64,000 nucleotides of DNA from Bradyrhizobium sp. LMTR 3 (GCF_001693485.1 NZ_MAXC01000023.1:372001-436000); one strand, 5' to 3'. Positions 34,045-44,879 are shown, numbered from the stretch's first letter. Translations and numbers: made by a program. The notes: generated by a model from the sequence alone, not told the origin.

Positions 34045-34308
34045 ATGCCGAAAGCACACTTGCATCTAATCCGTTGCTCTGACGACATCGCATCCGAAAC
34101 AAATCGCCGAGACCGCAGGTTCCAGCCCACCCTTATCGATGGCGGCAGGCGAGCAAACGCCGTCCCGGTAGAGAACGCTTGGGAAGGTCTACTCGATCTG
34201 TTCGATCTCGGCCTCCTGATTGCGCAGGCAAATTACCTTACCTTCGTCGCTGCGAGCTCGATCGCGCTCGAGTATCACGCTCGGGCTGCGGCCGAACGGA
34301 CCAGTTAG
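34045..34308 (+). CDS. Small hypothetical protein, 87 residues
   Basis: Starts MPKAHLHLIRCSDDIASETN with GGGGAT upstream of ATG 34045. A basic middle part containing RFQPTLIDGG is followed by a hydrophobic, Leu-rich C-terminal half (LLDLFDLGLLIAQANYLTFV). Short proteins with an RFQP...IDGG motif and such a tail seem to recur in Bradyrhizobium, but I cannot name a family or function. A longer in-frame start at 33973 is less likely. It ends five bases before a family-A repeat. Confidence 0.45.
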   Translation: MPKAHLHLIRCSDDIASETNRRDRRFQPTLIDGGRRANAVPVENAWEGLLDLFDLGLLIAQANYLTFVAASSIALEYHARAAAERTS

Positions 34309-34312
34309 CGGC

Positions 34313-34440
34313 GTAGGGTGGGCAAAGGCGCGCATGCGCCGTGCCCACCATATTTCGGCGGACCGCTATCGTGAATGGTGGGCGCGCTTCCGCCCTCGCT
34401 CGTGGAGCTACGGCGGACGTGGTCGCTTTGCCCACCCTAC
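34313..34440. repeat. Palindromic repeat, family A (copy 6)
   Basis: GTAGGGTGGGCAAAG at the left, CTTTGCCCACCCTAC at the right, with a longer middle part containing GTGCCCACCAT and ATGGTGGGCGC. Located between converging genes, next to the 3' end of glnD. Confidence 0.85.
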
Positions 34441-34460
34441 GGCGCAGCGATGATAATCGA

Positions 34461-37256
34461 TCACGCCGCCGGCTTGGCGACGTTGTCCTCGGCAGCGAGC
34501 AGATGAAGCAGCGCGCTCTTGATCGCGGCCTGCCGGGTCGGCGCGTTGATTTGGGCGCCGAGCAAATCGGTGACGTAGAACACGTCGCGGGCGCGTTCAC
34601 CGAAGGTCGCGACATGGGCGGAGGCGATGTTGAGGTTGAGCTTCGAGATCGCGGTGGTGAGCTGATACAAGAGGCCGGGGCGGTCGAGGCCGGAGACCTC
34701 GATCACGGTGTAGCGGTCCGACCACTGGTTGTTGATGGTGACCTCGGGCTCGACCACGAAAGCGCGCACCTTGCCGCGGTTGGCGGCCTTGCGCGCCACC
34801 ACTTCGGGCAGCCGCAATTTGCCCTCGAGCACGTGCTCGATCATCTCGCCGATGCGGGTCGCGCGCCGTCCCTCGTCCTCGTCGCGGTCGTATTCCCTGG
34901 AGATCGCGATGGTGTCGAGCGCGCGGCCGTCGGTGGTGGTGTAGATCTGCGCGTCGACGATGTTGGCGCCGGCGGAAGCGCAGGCGCCGGCGATGATCGA
35001 CAGCAGCCACGGATGGTCGGTGGCCAGTATCGTCAATTCGGTGACGCCGCGCGCCTCGTCGAAGCCGACATTGATCGCGAGCTGATGCCCGGCCTGTTCG
35101 CTGGCGCGGATAAAGCGCGCCTGGCGGATTTTTCGCTGCAGATCGACCTTGAGCCAGTAGGCGGGATAATGCCGCGCAATGTAGGCATTGAGCTCCTCCT
35201 CCGGCCATTCGGTGAAGGCAGCGCGGAATTCGGCCTGTGCCACCGCGATGCGCTGCGCGCGGTTCACTTCCGAGAAGCCGCCGGTCAGCACGGGCTCGGT
35301 TTCGTAATACAGCGTACGCAGCAACTGCGCCTTCCAGCCGTTCCACACGCCGGGGCCGACGCCCCGGATGTCGGCGGTGGTCACGATGGTCAGAAGCTTC
35401 ATCTGTTCGACGGATTGCACGACGGCGGCAAAATTCTCGATCGTCTTGCGGTCGGAGAGGTCGCGCGACTGGGCCACCGTCGACATCGTCAGATGCTCTT
35501 CGATCAGCCACGCCACCAGCTCGGTGTCGGCGGTGTTGAAGCCGAGCCGCGGGCACAGCCGCCGCGCTACCCTGGCCCCCGCGATCGAGTGATCCTCCGG
35601 GCGGCCCTTGGCGACGTCGTGCAGCAGGGTTGCGACATAGATCACAGCGCGATGCTCGGGCTGGATCTTGCGGAACAGGTCGCTGGCGACCGTGAACTCG
35701 TCATTGCCGCCGCGCTCGATCTCCTGCAGGAAACCGATGCAGCGGATCAGATGTTCGTCCACCGTATAATGGTGGTACATGTTGAACTGCATCATCGACA
35801 CGATCTTGCCGAAGGCGCGGATGAAGTGACCGAGCACGCCGGTCTCGTTCATCCGCCGCAGCACGGTCTCGGCGTCGTTTGACGTCAGGATCTCCATGAA
35901 CAGCCGGTTGGCTTCCGGATTTTCACGAAGCTGGCTGTTCACCAGTTTCAGCGAGCGCGTCACCGTCCGCATCGCGTCGGGGTGGAAGGCGAGGTTGTTC
36001 TTCTGCGCCAGATGGAAGATGCGGATCAGGTTGACCGGGTCGTGCTTGAAGACGTCGGACGCGGCGAGGTTGATGCGGTTGTTGTCGATGATGAAGTCGT
36101 CGCTGTCGGGCACCCGCCGCCGCTTGGCGGCCGGCCGCAGCCGCGCCACCATCCGGCTCAAGACGGGCGCGGGCTTGGCCTGCTCCTCTTCCAGCTTGGC
36201 GCACAGGATCGCGGTGAGGTCGCCGACGTCCTTCGCGACCAAGAAGTAGTGCTTCATGAAGCGTTCGACATCCTGCATGCCGGGGTGCTCGGTGTAGCCG
36301 AGGCGGACAGCGATCTCGCGCTGCATGTCGAACGACAGCCGCTCCTCGGCGCGCCCCGAGACGAAATGCAGATTGCAGCGCACCGACCACAGGAAATCGG
36401 CGCAGCGGCGGAAGGTGCGGTATTCCTGCGCGTCGAACACGCCGCGCTCGACCAACTCCCCGGTCTCGCGCACGCGGTAGACGTATTTGGCGATCCAGAA
36501 CAGCGTGTGCAGGTCGCGCAAGCCGCCCTTGCCGTCCTTGACGTTGGGCTCGACCAGATAGCGCGATTGCCCGGCGCGGCGGTGCCGCTCCTCGCGCTCG
36601 GCAAGCTTGGCGGTGACGAAATCAGAAGCCGTGCCCTGCACGACGTCCTTATCGAACCGGGCCACCAGCTCGTCATAGAGCGGCCGGTCGCCGGTCAGGA
36701 ACCGCGTCTCCAGGATTGCGGTGCGGATCGTCATGTCGCCGCGCGCCTGGCGGATACACTCATCGACCGAGCGCGTGGCGTGGCCGACCTTCAATCCCAT
36801 GTCCCACAGGCAATAGAGAATGGCTTCGGCGACCTGCTCGCCCCAGGCGGTCTGCTTGTAGGGCAGGATGAACAGCAGATCGATGTCGGATTCCGGCGCC
36901 ATCAGGCCGCGGCCGTAGCCGCCGGTGGCGACGACCGCCATGCGCTCGGCGCCCGAGGGCACGTGCGAGCGATAGAGATGCCGCGTCGCGGCCGCATAGA
37001 GGATACGGATAATTTCGTCCTGCATGAAGCAAAGCCGCTCCGCGCAGCGGCGGCCATGGCGATCCTTCAAGAGCACGGCCTGTGCTGTGGCGCGCGCCGC
37101 GATCATCTCGGCCTTGAGCAACTGCGCCAGCGCCGAGCGGAACACGTCCTCGCGGCCGGCATGTTTTTCGGCCAGCGCATCGACCGCCGCGGTGATCCGC
37201 GCGGTATCGAAACGGTCATCCGCCCCGGAGCGGTCCTCTGTCACGATGCTGTCCAT
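34461..37256 (-). CDS. glnD: Bifunctional [protein-PII] uridylyltransferase / uridylyl-removing enzyme
   Basis: The primary nitrogen sensor: it adds UMP to PII proteins when glutamine is low and removes it when glutamine is high. Four parts in order are visible: nucleotidyltransferase with GGYGRGLMAPESDIDLLF, a helical linker with VEPNVKDGKGGLRDLH, an HD hydrolase domain with LLHDVAKGRPEDHS, and two C-terminal ACT domains (TELTILATDHPWLL and YTVIEVSGLDRPGLLYQL). 931 residues from ATG 37256 (MDSIVTED), which matches alphaproteobacterial GlnD; the frame extends 18 codons upstream to a TTG. All key residues seem intact. It is normally single-copy and essential for nitrogen control. Confidence 0.96.
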   Translation of the reverse strand: MDSIVTEDRSGADDRFDTARITAAVDALAEKHAGREDVFRSALAQLLKAEMIAARATAQAVLLKDRHGRRCAERLCFMQDEIIRILYAAATRHLYRSHVPSGAERMAVVATGGYGRGLMAPESDIDLLFILPYKQTAWGEQVAEAILYCLWDMGLKVGHATRSVDECIRQARGDMTIRTAILETRFLTGDRPLYDELVARFDKDVVQGTASDFVTAKLAEREERHRRAGQSRYLVEPNVKDGKGGLRDLHTLFWIAKYVYRVRETGELVERGVFDAQEYRTFRRCADFLWSVRCNLHFVSGRAEERLSFDMQREIAVRLGYTEHPGMQDVERFMKHYFLVAKDVGDLTAILCAKLEEEQAKPAPVLSRMVARLRPAAKRRRVPDSDDFIIDNNRINLAASDVFKHDPVNLIRIFHLAQKNNLAFHPDAMRTVTRSLKLVNSQLRENPEANRLFMEILTSNDAETVLRRMNETGVLGHFIRAFGKIVSMMQFNMYHHYTVDEHLIRCIGFLQEIERGGNDEFTVASDLFRKIQPEHRAVIYVATLLHDVAKGRPEDHSIAGARVARRLCPRLGFNTADTELVAWLIEEHLTMSTVAQSRDLSDRKTIENFAAVVQSVEQMKLLTIVTTADIRGVGPGVWNGWKAQLLRTLYYETEPVLTGGFSEVNRAQRIAVAQAEFRAAFTEWPEEELNAYIARHYPAYWLKVDLQRKIRQARFIRASEQAGHQLAINVGFDEARGVTELTILATDHPWLLSIIAGACASAGANIVDAQIYTTTDGRALDTIAISREYDRDEDEGRRATRIGEMIEHVLEGKLRLPEVVARKAANRGKVRAFVVEPEVTINNQWSDRYTVIEVSGLDRPGLLYQLTTAISKLNLNIASAHVATFGERARDVFYVTDLLGAQINAPTRQAAIKSALLHLLAAEDNVAKPAA

Positions 37257-37465
37257 GATCTCCCCGATATCGGACGGCGCAGGGGCTGTCACGGGCGATT
37301 GTACGATCAACGCAAAGCTATGCCGCCGCCTCGGCGAATGCCAGCCATAACCCGTTGGAAAAGTGGGGATTTCCGATGGGGTACGCGCGCAGCCACGAGG
37401 GTGTGTGATGACAGCGCATCGATAGCCCAGTATATCCGATGCACAAAAAAATCCGGGAGTAGAAA

Positions 37466-37975
37466 ATGGACGCCGCCGAACTCCGCGCGATGCAGGCCCC
37501 GATCAAGGAACGCTACAAGTCCGATCCCTCGGCCGCGGTCATTACCCTCAAAGCCAAAGGCTCGATCGACCATGAAGGCATCGCCTGCAAGGTCGAGACC
37601 GGCCGCGCGCTGGCGGTTGCTGGGCTGCACCCCGCCACCGGCGGCTCCGGCCTGGAGCTCTGCTCCGGCGACATGCTGCTCGAAGCCCTGGTCGCTTGCG
37701 CCGGCGTGACGCTGAAGTCGGTGGCTACCGCCACTGATATTACCCTGAAGACCGGCAACGTCATCGCCGAGGGCGACCTGGATTTCCGCGGCACGCTCGG
37801 CGTCGACAAGGAAGCCCCGGTCGGCTTCGAGGAGATCCGCCTGCGCTTCGAGGTCGCAACCGACGCGCCGCAGGACAAACTCGATCTGCTGCTCAAGCTG
37901 ACGGAACGCTATTGCGTGGTCTATCAGACCATCAAGAACGGCCCGAAAGTCTCGGTGTCGATGAAGCGGGTGTGA
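37466..37975 (+). CDS. OsmC-family peroxide-reducing protein
   Basis: A 169-residue OsmC/Ohr-fold protein with the two redox cysteines Cys78 (LVACAGVTL) and Cys150 (ERYCVVYQT) in family positions. Such proteins reduce organic hydroperoxides with lipoamide or other thiols as donor. The N-terminus of about 20 residues is longer than in minimal OsmC. A GGGAG ribosome site lies 5-6 bases before the ATG. It stands alone, divergent from glnD. Confidence 0.88.
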   Translation: MDAAELRAMQAPIKERYKSDPSAAVITLKAKGSIDHEGIACKVETGRALAVAGLHPATGGSGLELCSGDMLLEALVACAGVTLKSVATATDITLKTGNVIAEGDLDFRGTLGVDKEAPVGFEEIRLRFEVATDAPQDKLDLLLKLTERYCVVYQTIKNGPKVSVSMKRV

Positions 37976-37987
37976 GGCAATCTTCGG

Positions 37988-38109
37988 CGTCGTCCCTGCG
38001 AACGCAGGACCCATTACCTCCGAAGTCCATTGGTGCGGGAAGTATCAGCCCGCACCTCCCAAAATCGATCAGCCGCGGCGTATGGGTCCCTGCGTTCGCA
38101 GGGACGACG
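37988..38109. repeat. Palindromic intergenic repeat, family D
   Basis: CGTCGTCCCTGCGAACGCAG at the left end and CTGCGTTCGCAGGGACGACG at the right. Inner arms GACCCAT and ATGGGTC face each other; the middle has GGTGCGGGAAG and CCCGCACC. A single copy in this window. Confidence 0.85.
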
Positions 38110-38117
38110 GATAGAGC

Positions 38118-38912
38118 ATGTCCCCCGAACTCGCCTTCATCCTGACGCTCGGCCTGCGCATGGCGATCACCGCGGGGTTCGTGGTGACGGCTTCCATCGT
38201 CACCGAACGCTCGGGCCCCGTCATCGGTGCGCTGATCGCGACGCTGCCGATCTCGGCGGGGCCGTCCTACGTATTCCTCGCGCTCGATCATGACGCGGCC
38301 TTCATCGCCGAGGGCGCGCTGGCGAGCTTGCCGATCAATGCTGCGACGATCTTCCTCGGTCTGACTTACGTGGTACTCGCGCAGCGCCACGGCGCCCTGC
38401 TTAGTTGCCTCGTGGCGGTCGCCGTATGGCTCGTGCTCGCCGCGATCATCCGCTCGGTGCAATGGTCGTTGACCGGCGGCCTGATCGCGAACGCCATTGC
38501 CTTTGCTATCTGCGTGCCGCTGCTCGCCCGCTATCGTCACGCCAAAATGCCGCCGATCAGGCGGCGCTGGTACGACATTCCGCTGCGGGCATCGCTGGTC
38601 GCAACCTTGGTGGCGACGGTGGTCACGACATCTAGCTGGGTTGGTCCCAAGATCAGCGGCATGATCGCGCTATTCCCGATCGTGTTCACCTCGATGATGC
38701 TGATCCTGCATCCCCGGATCGGTGGCCCGCCGACCGCGGCCGTGCTCGCCAACAGCGCCTGGGGATTGATGGGGCTCGGCATCGCGATTGCCGTGCTGCA
38801 TGTCACAGCACTGCAGTTCGGCTCGACGATAGGGCTGAGCCTGGCGCTCGCGACATGTGTGGGGTGGAATCTCGGCCTATTCTGGTGGGGCAAGCGGAAG
38901 GCTGCACACTAA
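38118..38912 (+). CDS. Polytopic membrane protein with two similar halves
   Basis: A 264-residue protein with about eight hydrophobic helices. The two halves carry related loops: SGPVIGALIATLPISAGPSY (about 32-51) and VGPKISGMIALFPIVFTSMM, each a glycine followed by a xALFPI-like strand. This points to an internal duplication with inverted or parallel pseudo-symmetry, as in small transporters. I cannot name the family; GlpM-like proteins have a similar motif, but the link is weak. A substrate and neighbours that give context are lacking. Confidence 0.7.
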   Translation: MSPELAFILTLGLRMAITAGFVVTASIVTERSGPVIGALIATLPISAGPSYVFLALDHDAAFIAEGALASLPINAATIFLGLTYVVLAQRHGALLSCLVAVAVWLVLAAIIRSVQWSLTGGLIANAIAFAICVPLLARYRHAKMPPIRRRWYDIPLRASLVATLVATVVTTSSWVGPKISGMIALFPIVFTSMMLILHPRIGGPPTAAVLANSAWGLMGLGIAIAVLHVTALQFGSTIGLSLALATCVGWNLGLFWWGKRKAAH

Positions 38913-38945
38913 TCGCCATCATTGCTTCCGCTTTGCATGGAATCT

Positions 38946-39212
38946 TTAGCGCATCCGATAATGGAGCATCCAATAGAAGCCGCCCGATACAGCAATCGAC
39001 AGCAGCGCGGCGCTGGCTGTCGCCGCCGGCGGCAACCTCTGCCAGCGGCGGATTTCCTGCATCAGGATCAGCGGCACGAATGGCGACAGCAGGAAAATCA
39101 GCACCAGCGGCATCGCCCAGCCCGAAGAAAAGATCATAACGCCGCAGATCAGGACCTGCGGCAGGCCGAAGAGAAGCGCGAGCCACACCAGCAGCGTCGC
39201 GACCTGTTTCAT
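38946..39212 (-). CDS. Small membrane protein coupled to mutS
   Basis: An 88-residue protein with three hydrophobic helices (about 4-26, 28-50 and 63-83). Its ATG overlaps the mutS stop (ATGA), so translation is probably coupled. No family is recognised. It could be a conserved passenger or a real partner of mismatch repair; sequence gives no support for the latter. Confidence 0.7.
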   Translation of the reverse strand: MKQVATLLVWLALLFGLPQVLICGVMIFSSGWAMPLVLIFLLSPFVPLILMQEIRRWQRLPPAATASAALLSIAVSGGFYWMLHYRMR

Positions 39213-41950
39213 TTGTCCGCCTTCGATGCGAGCGTCTTCAGTTTGTAAAGCGCCTCCAGCGCCTCGCGCGGTGACATCTCGTCGGGATGCAGCGCCTTCA
39301 CCGCTTCCATCAACAGCTCCGCCTCGCTCGGGGCTGCGGCTTCGGCGGCGGCGCGGGAGGGGACGGCGAACAGCGGAAGATCATCGGCGAGTGCGCGCGC
39401 GGTCTGGCCGCGGTCCTGGGCTTCGAGCTTCGCCAGCACCGACTTGGCGCGCGCGATCACGGCCGGAGGCAGGCCCGCGAGCTTGGCGACCTGGATGCCG
39501 TAGGACCGATCGGCCGAGCCCGGCAGCACCTCGTGCAGGAATACGACATCGCCCTGCCACTCCTTGACGCGCACGGTGGCGTTGAACATCCGCGGCAGCT
39601 TGGCGGAGAGCGCGGTCAGCTCGTGATAATGCGTGGCGAACAGCGCGCGGCAGCGGTTGGCTTCATGCAGATGCTCGATCGCGGCCCAGGCGATCGACAG
39701 GCCGTCGAAGGTCGCCGTGCCGCGGCCGATCTCGTCGAGGATAACCAGCGAGCGCTCGCTGGCCTGGTTCAAAATCACGGCGGTCTCGACCATCTCGACC
39801 ATGAAGGTCGATCGTCCCCGCGCGAGATCGTCGGCCGCGCCGACGCGTGAGAACAGGCGGTCGACGACGCCGATCCGGGCGCGCGACGCCGGCACGTAGG
39901 AGCCGATCTGCGCCATCAGCGCGATCAAGGCGTTCTGGCGCAGGAACGTCGACTTACCAGCCATGTTCGGGCCGGTGATCAACCAGATCTGGCCCGACTT
40001 CTGGCCCGGTCCCGGCGAGAGGTCGCAGGCATTGGCAATGAACGGCTGGCCGTCGCGTTTCAGGGCCTGTTCCACGACGGGGTGCCGGCCGCCCTCGACG
40101 GCGAAGCCGAGCGAGCCGTCGACCTCTGGCCGCACGTAATTGTCATCTATCGCGAGCTTCGCCAGCGCGGTCGCGACATCGAGCAGCGCGAACGCATGCG
40201 CCGCGGCGCGCAGATCGTCGCTGGCGGCGAGCGCGATCGCAGAGAGCCGCTCGAAGATATCCAGTTCGAGATTGAGCGCGCGATCGCCGGCGTTGGCGAT
40301 CTTGGCTTCGATCTCGCCGAGCTCGGAGGTGGTGAAGCGAACCTGCCCGGCCAGCGTCTGGCGGTGGATGAAGGTCGCGTTCAGCGGCGGAGCCATCAGT
40401 TTGTCGCCGTGCTGCGCCGTGACCTCGACGAAATAGCCGAGCACGTTGTTGTGACGGATCTTGAGGGCCTTGATGCCGGTATCGTCAGCGTAGCGCGCCT
40501 GCATCGCGGCGACCACGAGGCGGGAGGCGTCGCGCAGGTTCCGGCTCTCGTCGAGCGCGGGCTCATAACCTTCGCGGATGAAGCCGCCGTCGCGCTTGAT
40601 CAGCGGCAGTTGCGCGGCGAGTGCACGTTCGAATTCGCGTGCCAGATCGCGCGACGGGCGGCGCAGCGCCTCCATCACGGCGATGATTTCAGCCGGTGCG
40701 GCTTCGAGCTGCGTGAGGCGAGCCAGCGCCTGGTCTGCCGCGAGAATGCCGTCGCGCAAAGCTGCAAGGTCGCGCGGGCCGCCGCGACCGACCGACAGCC
40801 GCGCCAGCGCGCGCGACATATCGGGCGCGGCGCGCAGCGTGGTCCTGATATCGTCACGTGCGGCGCTATCGCTAACAAATGTCGCAATCGCGTCCAACCG
40901 CCGCGCGATGGCCGCACTGTCGGTGAGCGGCGCCGCCAGACGTTGCGCCAATAGACGGGAGCCGGCGGCGGTAACCGTGCAGTCGATCGCATCCAGCAGC
41001 GATCCGCGCCGCTCGCCCGCAAGCGTGCGGGTCAGTTCGAGATTGGCGCGGGTGGCGGGATCGATCGCCATCGTCGTGCCCGCAGCCTCGCGTGACGGCG
41101 GCGACAGCGGCGGGCGCTTTCCGACCTGGGTACGGTCGATATAAGTGACGGCGGCGGCCGCGGCGGTCGCCTCCAGCCGCGACATCGCGGAGAGGCCATC
41201 CATGGTCGCGACCGCGAAATAGTCGCACAGGCGCCGTTCGGCGGTGGCTCCGTCGAAGACGTCGCGGGTCAAGGGCGTCACTGAGGGCAGTTCGCGCAAG
41301 AGCGCGCCCAGATCAGGATCGCCATAGAGCGCATCGGTAACGATCGCTTCATTCGGATTGATCCGCGCCAGCGTCGCCGCCAGTTCCGCGGTCGAGCATT
41401 CCGTGACCATGAACTCCGAGGTCGAGATATCGATCCAGGCAAGCCCGATGCGGTCGCCGGCGGAGGAGGCGCGGGCGCGCGCGATCGCCAGCAGATAATT
41501 GTTGGTGCGGGCATCGAGCAGCGTTTCTTCGGTCAGCGTGCCCGGCGTCACCAGCCGCACCACGCCGCGCGCCACCACGCTCTTGTTGCCGCGGGCGCGG
41601 GCGGCGGCCGGATTCTCGGTCTGCTCGCACACGGCGACGCGATGGCCGGCGTTGATCAGGCGATGCAGATAATCCTCGGAGCGTTCCACCGGCACGCCGC
41701 ACATCGGGATATCCATCCCCTGATGCTTGCCGCGCTTGGTCAGCACGATGCCGAGCGCCTTCGAGGCGATCTCGGCGTCCTCGAAGAACAGCTCGTAAAA
41801 ATCGCCCATCCGGTAGAACAGCAAGAGCCCGGGATGGGCGGCCTTGATCTCGAGATATTGTTCCATCATCGGCGTGACGCGCGAAGGGGCGTCGGTCGCC
41901 GGCGTGGCCTCGGGCGGAGCGGGGGAGGGGATGGATTGCTGGATCGTCAT
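39209..41950 (-). CDS. mutS: DNA mismatch repair protein MutS
   Basis: A 913-residue mismatch-recognition ATPase. The mismatch-reading loop near the N-terminus (LLLFYRMGDFYELFFEDA) holds the Phe-x-Glu that stacks on mispaired bases; the ABC-type ATPase has Walker A GPNMAGKST, then FMVEMVETAVILNQASERSL and Walker B LVILDEIGRG. It scans DNA as a dimer and recruits MutL. Start ATG 41950 (MTIQQSIP) is favoured over a TTG four codons upstream; neither has a clear ribosome site. Downstream it is coupled to a small membrane-protein gene. Confidence 0.97.
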   Translation of the reverse strand: MTIQQSIPSPAPPEATPATDAPSRVTPMMEQYLEIKAAHPGLLLFYRMGDFYELFFEDAEIASKALGIVLTKRGKHQGMDIPMCGVPVERSEDYLHRLINAGHRVAVCEQTENPAAARARGNKSVVARGVVRLVTPGTLTEETLLDARTNNYLLAIARARASSAGDRIGLAWIDISTSEFMVTECSTAELAATLARINPNEAIVTDALYGDPDLGALLRELPSVTPLTRDVFDGATAERRLCDYFAVATMDGLSAMSRLEATAAAAAVTYIDRTQVGKRPPLSPPSREAAGTTMAIDPATRANLELTRTLAGERRGSLLDAIDCTVTAAGSRLLAQRLAAPLTDSAAIARRLDAIATFVSDSAARDDIRTTLRAAPDMSRALARLSVGRGGPRDLAALRDGILAADQALARLTQLEAAPAEIIAVMEALRRPSRDLAREFERALAAQLPLIKRDGGFIREGYEPALDESRNLRDASRLVVAAMQARYADDTGIKALKIRHNNVLGYFVEVTAQHGDKLMAPPLNATFIHRQTLAGQVRFTTSELGEIEAKIANAGDRALNLELDIFERLSAIALAASDDLRAAAHAFALLDVATALAKLAIDDNYVRPEVDGSLGFAVEGGRHPVVEQALKRDGQPFIANACDLSPGPGQKSGQIWLITGPNMAGKSTFLRQNALIALMAQIGSYVPASRARIGVVDRLFSRVGAADDLARGRSTFMVEMVETAVILNQASERSLVILDEIGRGTATFDGLSIAWAAIEHLHEANRCRALFATHYHELTALSAKLPRMFNATVRVKEWQGDVVFLHEVLPGSADRSYGIQVAKLAGLPPAVIARAKSVLAKLEAQDRGQTARALADDLPLFAVPSRAAAEAAAPSEAELLMEAVKALHPDEMSPREALEALYKLKTLASKADK

Positions 41951-42182
41951 TGCGGGCGGCAAGCTACAAAATTTCGCCGCCTGGTCCTATTCCCTTACCT
42001 GCGTTGTCAGAGTTTTCCACGCCTGGGGCCGCTCGACCGATTATACGCCCGGAGCATGACGGCCCCTTCGCGAAAGCGCCGCGGGGCAGCCATGCCTCAA
42101 TTGACCTGCCGCGGGTGCGCTCCTAAAACTCGCCATCAAATCTGGGTCAACGCCTAAAGCACGGCATTCAGGGAGAAATTCT

Positions 42183-43391
<1,209 letters not shown>

Positions 43392-43435
43392 GACAGTGGT
43401 TTGGGAGGATGAAAAATCGCCCTTTCCCAAATTAG

Positions 43436-43448
43436 TTATGTCATATAA
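43436..43448. promoter_or_regulatory. T-N11-A inverted repeat before pcaH, possible LysR site
   Basis: TTATGTCATATAA (TTAT-N5-ATAA) has the general T-N11-A shape bound by LysR regulators and lies 78 bases before the pcaH start. A LysR gene is encoded downstream. The match is to shape only. Confidence 0.3.
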
Positions 43449-43526
43449 TGATCCGGTAGCGCGGCTTCGCGACAAAACCGCAAAGCGATTTTGCGCGGCG
43501 ACTGCGATGCGAGGGAGGAATTCGTC

Positions 43527-44228
43527 ATGACATTGGTCTATCCAGTGCAAAGTCTCGCGGCGCATCCGCCGCGGCTGTCTCCCGCCTACAAGAGTACGGT
43601 CAAGCGTTCGCCCTCCAAGCCGCTGATTCCGATGCGCCATACGCTGTCGGAATTGACGGGACCGGTCTACGGCCACGAGACCGTGCGCGCGAACGATCAC
43701 GACCTCACGGTTCACGGCAAGGGCGAGCCGATCGGCGAGCGCATCATCGTGCACGGCCATGTGCTTGATGAAGATGGCCGCGGCGTGCCGAACACGCTGG
43801 TCGAACTGTGGCAGGCCAATTCCTGCGGCCGCTATGTCCACGTCGTCGATCAGCATCCCGCGCCGCTCGATCCGAATTTCACCGGCGCCGGCCGCGCGCT
43901 ATCCGACGCGCAAGGCTACTATCGCTTCGTCACCATCAAGCCCGGCGCTTACCCTTGGGGCAATCACCACAACGCCTGGCGCCCCGCCCACATCCACTTC
44001 TCGGTGTTCGGCCACTCCTTCGTCTCGCGCCTGGTGACTCAGATGTATTTCCCCGGCGATCCGCTGTTTCCGTTCGATCCGATCTTCAATTCGGTCACCG
44101 ACGAGAAGGCGCGCAACCGGATGATCTCGTCATTCGATCTGGAGAACACCAAGCCGGATTGGGCGCTGTGCTACCGCTTCAATATTGTGCTGCGCGGGCG
44201 CAACGCCACGCCGATGGAGAACAAGTAA
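43527..44228 (+). CDS. pcaH: Protocatechuate 3,4-dioxygenase, beta subunit
   Basis: The iron-bearing subunit of the intradiol dioxygenase that cleaves protocatechuate to 3-carboxy-cis,cis-muconate. The four ferric ligands are in place: Tyr103 (GRYVHVVDQ), Tyr142 (GAYPWG), His155 and His157 (PAHIHF), each at the same relative spacing as Tyr108/Tyr147/His160/His162 of the Pseudomonas enzyme. 233 residues from ATG 43527, preceded by GGGAGG at good distance, which is preferred over a start 12 codons upstream. The stop abuts the GTG of pcaG. Confidence 0.96.
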   Translation: MTLVYPVQSLAAHPPRLSPAYKSTVKRSPSKPLIPMRHTLSELTGPVYGHETVRANDHDLTVHGKGEPIGERIIVHGHVLDEDGRGVPNTLVELWQANSCGRYVHVVDQHPAPLDPNFTGAGRALSDAQGYYRFVTIKPGAYPWGNHHNAWRPAHIHFSVFGHSFVSRLVTQMYFPGDPLFPFDPIFNSVTDEKARNRMISSFDLENTKPDWALCYRFNIVLRGRNATPMENK

Positions 44229-44834
44229 GTGTCACAGGCGAAACCGGACGGAGTCACTCCGTCGCAAACCGTCGGTCCGTATTTCGCCTATGGCCTGACG
44301 CCGAACGGCAAATACGACTGGAACGACGCGTTCAACAACAATCTGCTGACGCCGGATACCTCGGGCGAGCGCATTCGCGTCGAGGGAACGGTGTTCGATG
44401 GCGACGGCGTGCCAGTCGTCGATTGCATGCTGGAGATCTGGCAGGCGGACGCGCAGGGCAGGTTCAGCGATCCGCAGGACAAGCGGGCGCTGCCGAATAC
44501 GTCGTTCAAAGGGTTCGGCCGCATCGGCACCGATGCCAAAGGCGGCTATGCCTTCGATACCATCAAGCCGGGTGTGGTGCCCGATCCCGACGGCAAGCCG
44601 CAGGCGCCGCATATCGTGCTCGCGGTGTTCGCACGCGGCATGCTCCTGCATCTCTATTCGCGGATCTATTTCGGCGGCGAGGCCGCCAATGCCGCCGATC
44701 CGGTGCTGGCGCTGGTGCCGGCCGAGCGCCGCTCCACGCTGATCGCGACGCGCCAGTCGGGCAGCGGCAATGCGGTCTATCGTTTCGACGTACATCTGCA
44801 GGGCGACAACGAGACGGTGTTCTTCGACGTGTAG
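44229..44834 (+). CDS. pcaG: Protocatechuate 3,4-dioxygenase, alpha subunit
   Basis: A 201-residue intradiol-dioxygenase-fold subunit without a complete iron site, as normal for PcaG. The opening TPSQTVGPYFAYGL and the segment VVDCMLEIWQADAQGRFSDP identify it. It starts with GTG directly after the pcaH stop; GGAG in the pcaH end serves as ribosome site. It pairs with PcaH in (alphaFe-beta) heterodimers. Confidence 0.95.
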   Translation: MSQAKPDGVTPSQTVGPYFAYGLTPNGKYDWNDAFNNNLLTPDTSGERIRVEGTVFDGDGVPVVDCMLEIWQADAQGRFSDPQDKRALPNTSFKGFGRIGTDAKGGYAFDTIKPGVVPDPDGKPQAPHIVLAVFARGMLLHLYSRIYFGGEAANAADPVLALVPAERRSTLIATRQSGSGNAVYRFDVHLQGDNETVFFDV

Positions 44835-44879
44835 CCGCGACTGCATCGCAGGGGCGGCGCGACAGGCAAGACTTCGCAC

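Noticed and set aside
33861..34130. 89-residue minus-strand frame in the kinase upstream gap
   Set aside because: Overlaps a more plausible small gene on the plus strand; no start signal or motif.
34341..37709. Long plus-strand frames (513 and 575 residues) opposite glnD
   Set aside because: Product of high GC and codon bias on the reverse of glnD; composition is typical of antisense frames and there is no ribosome site.
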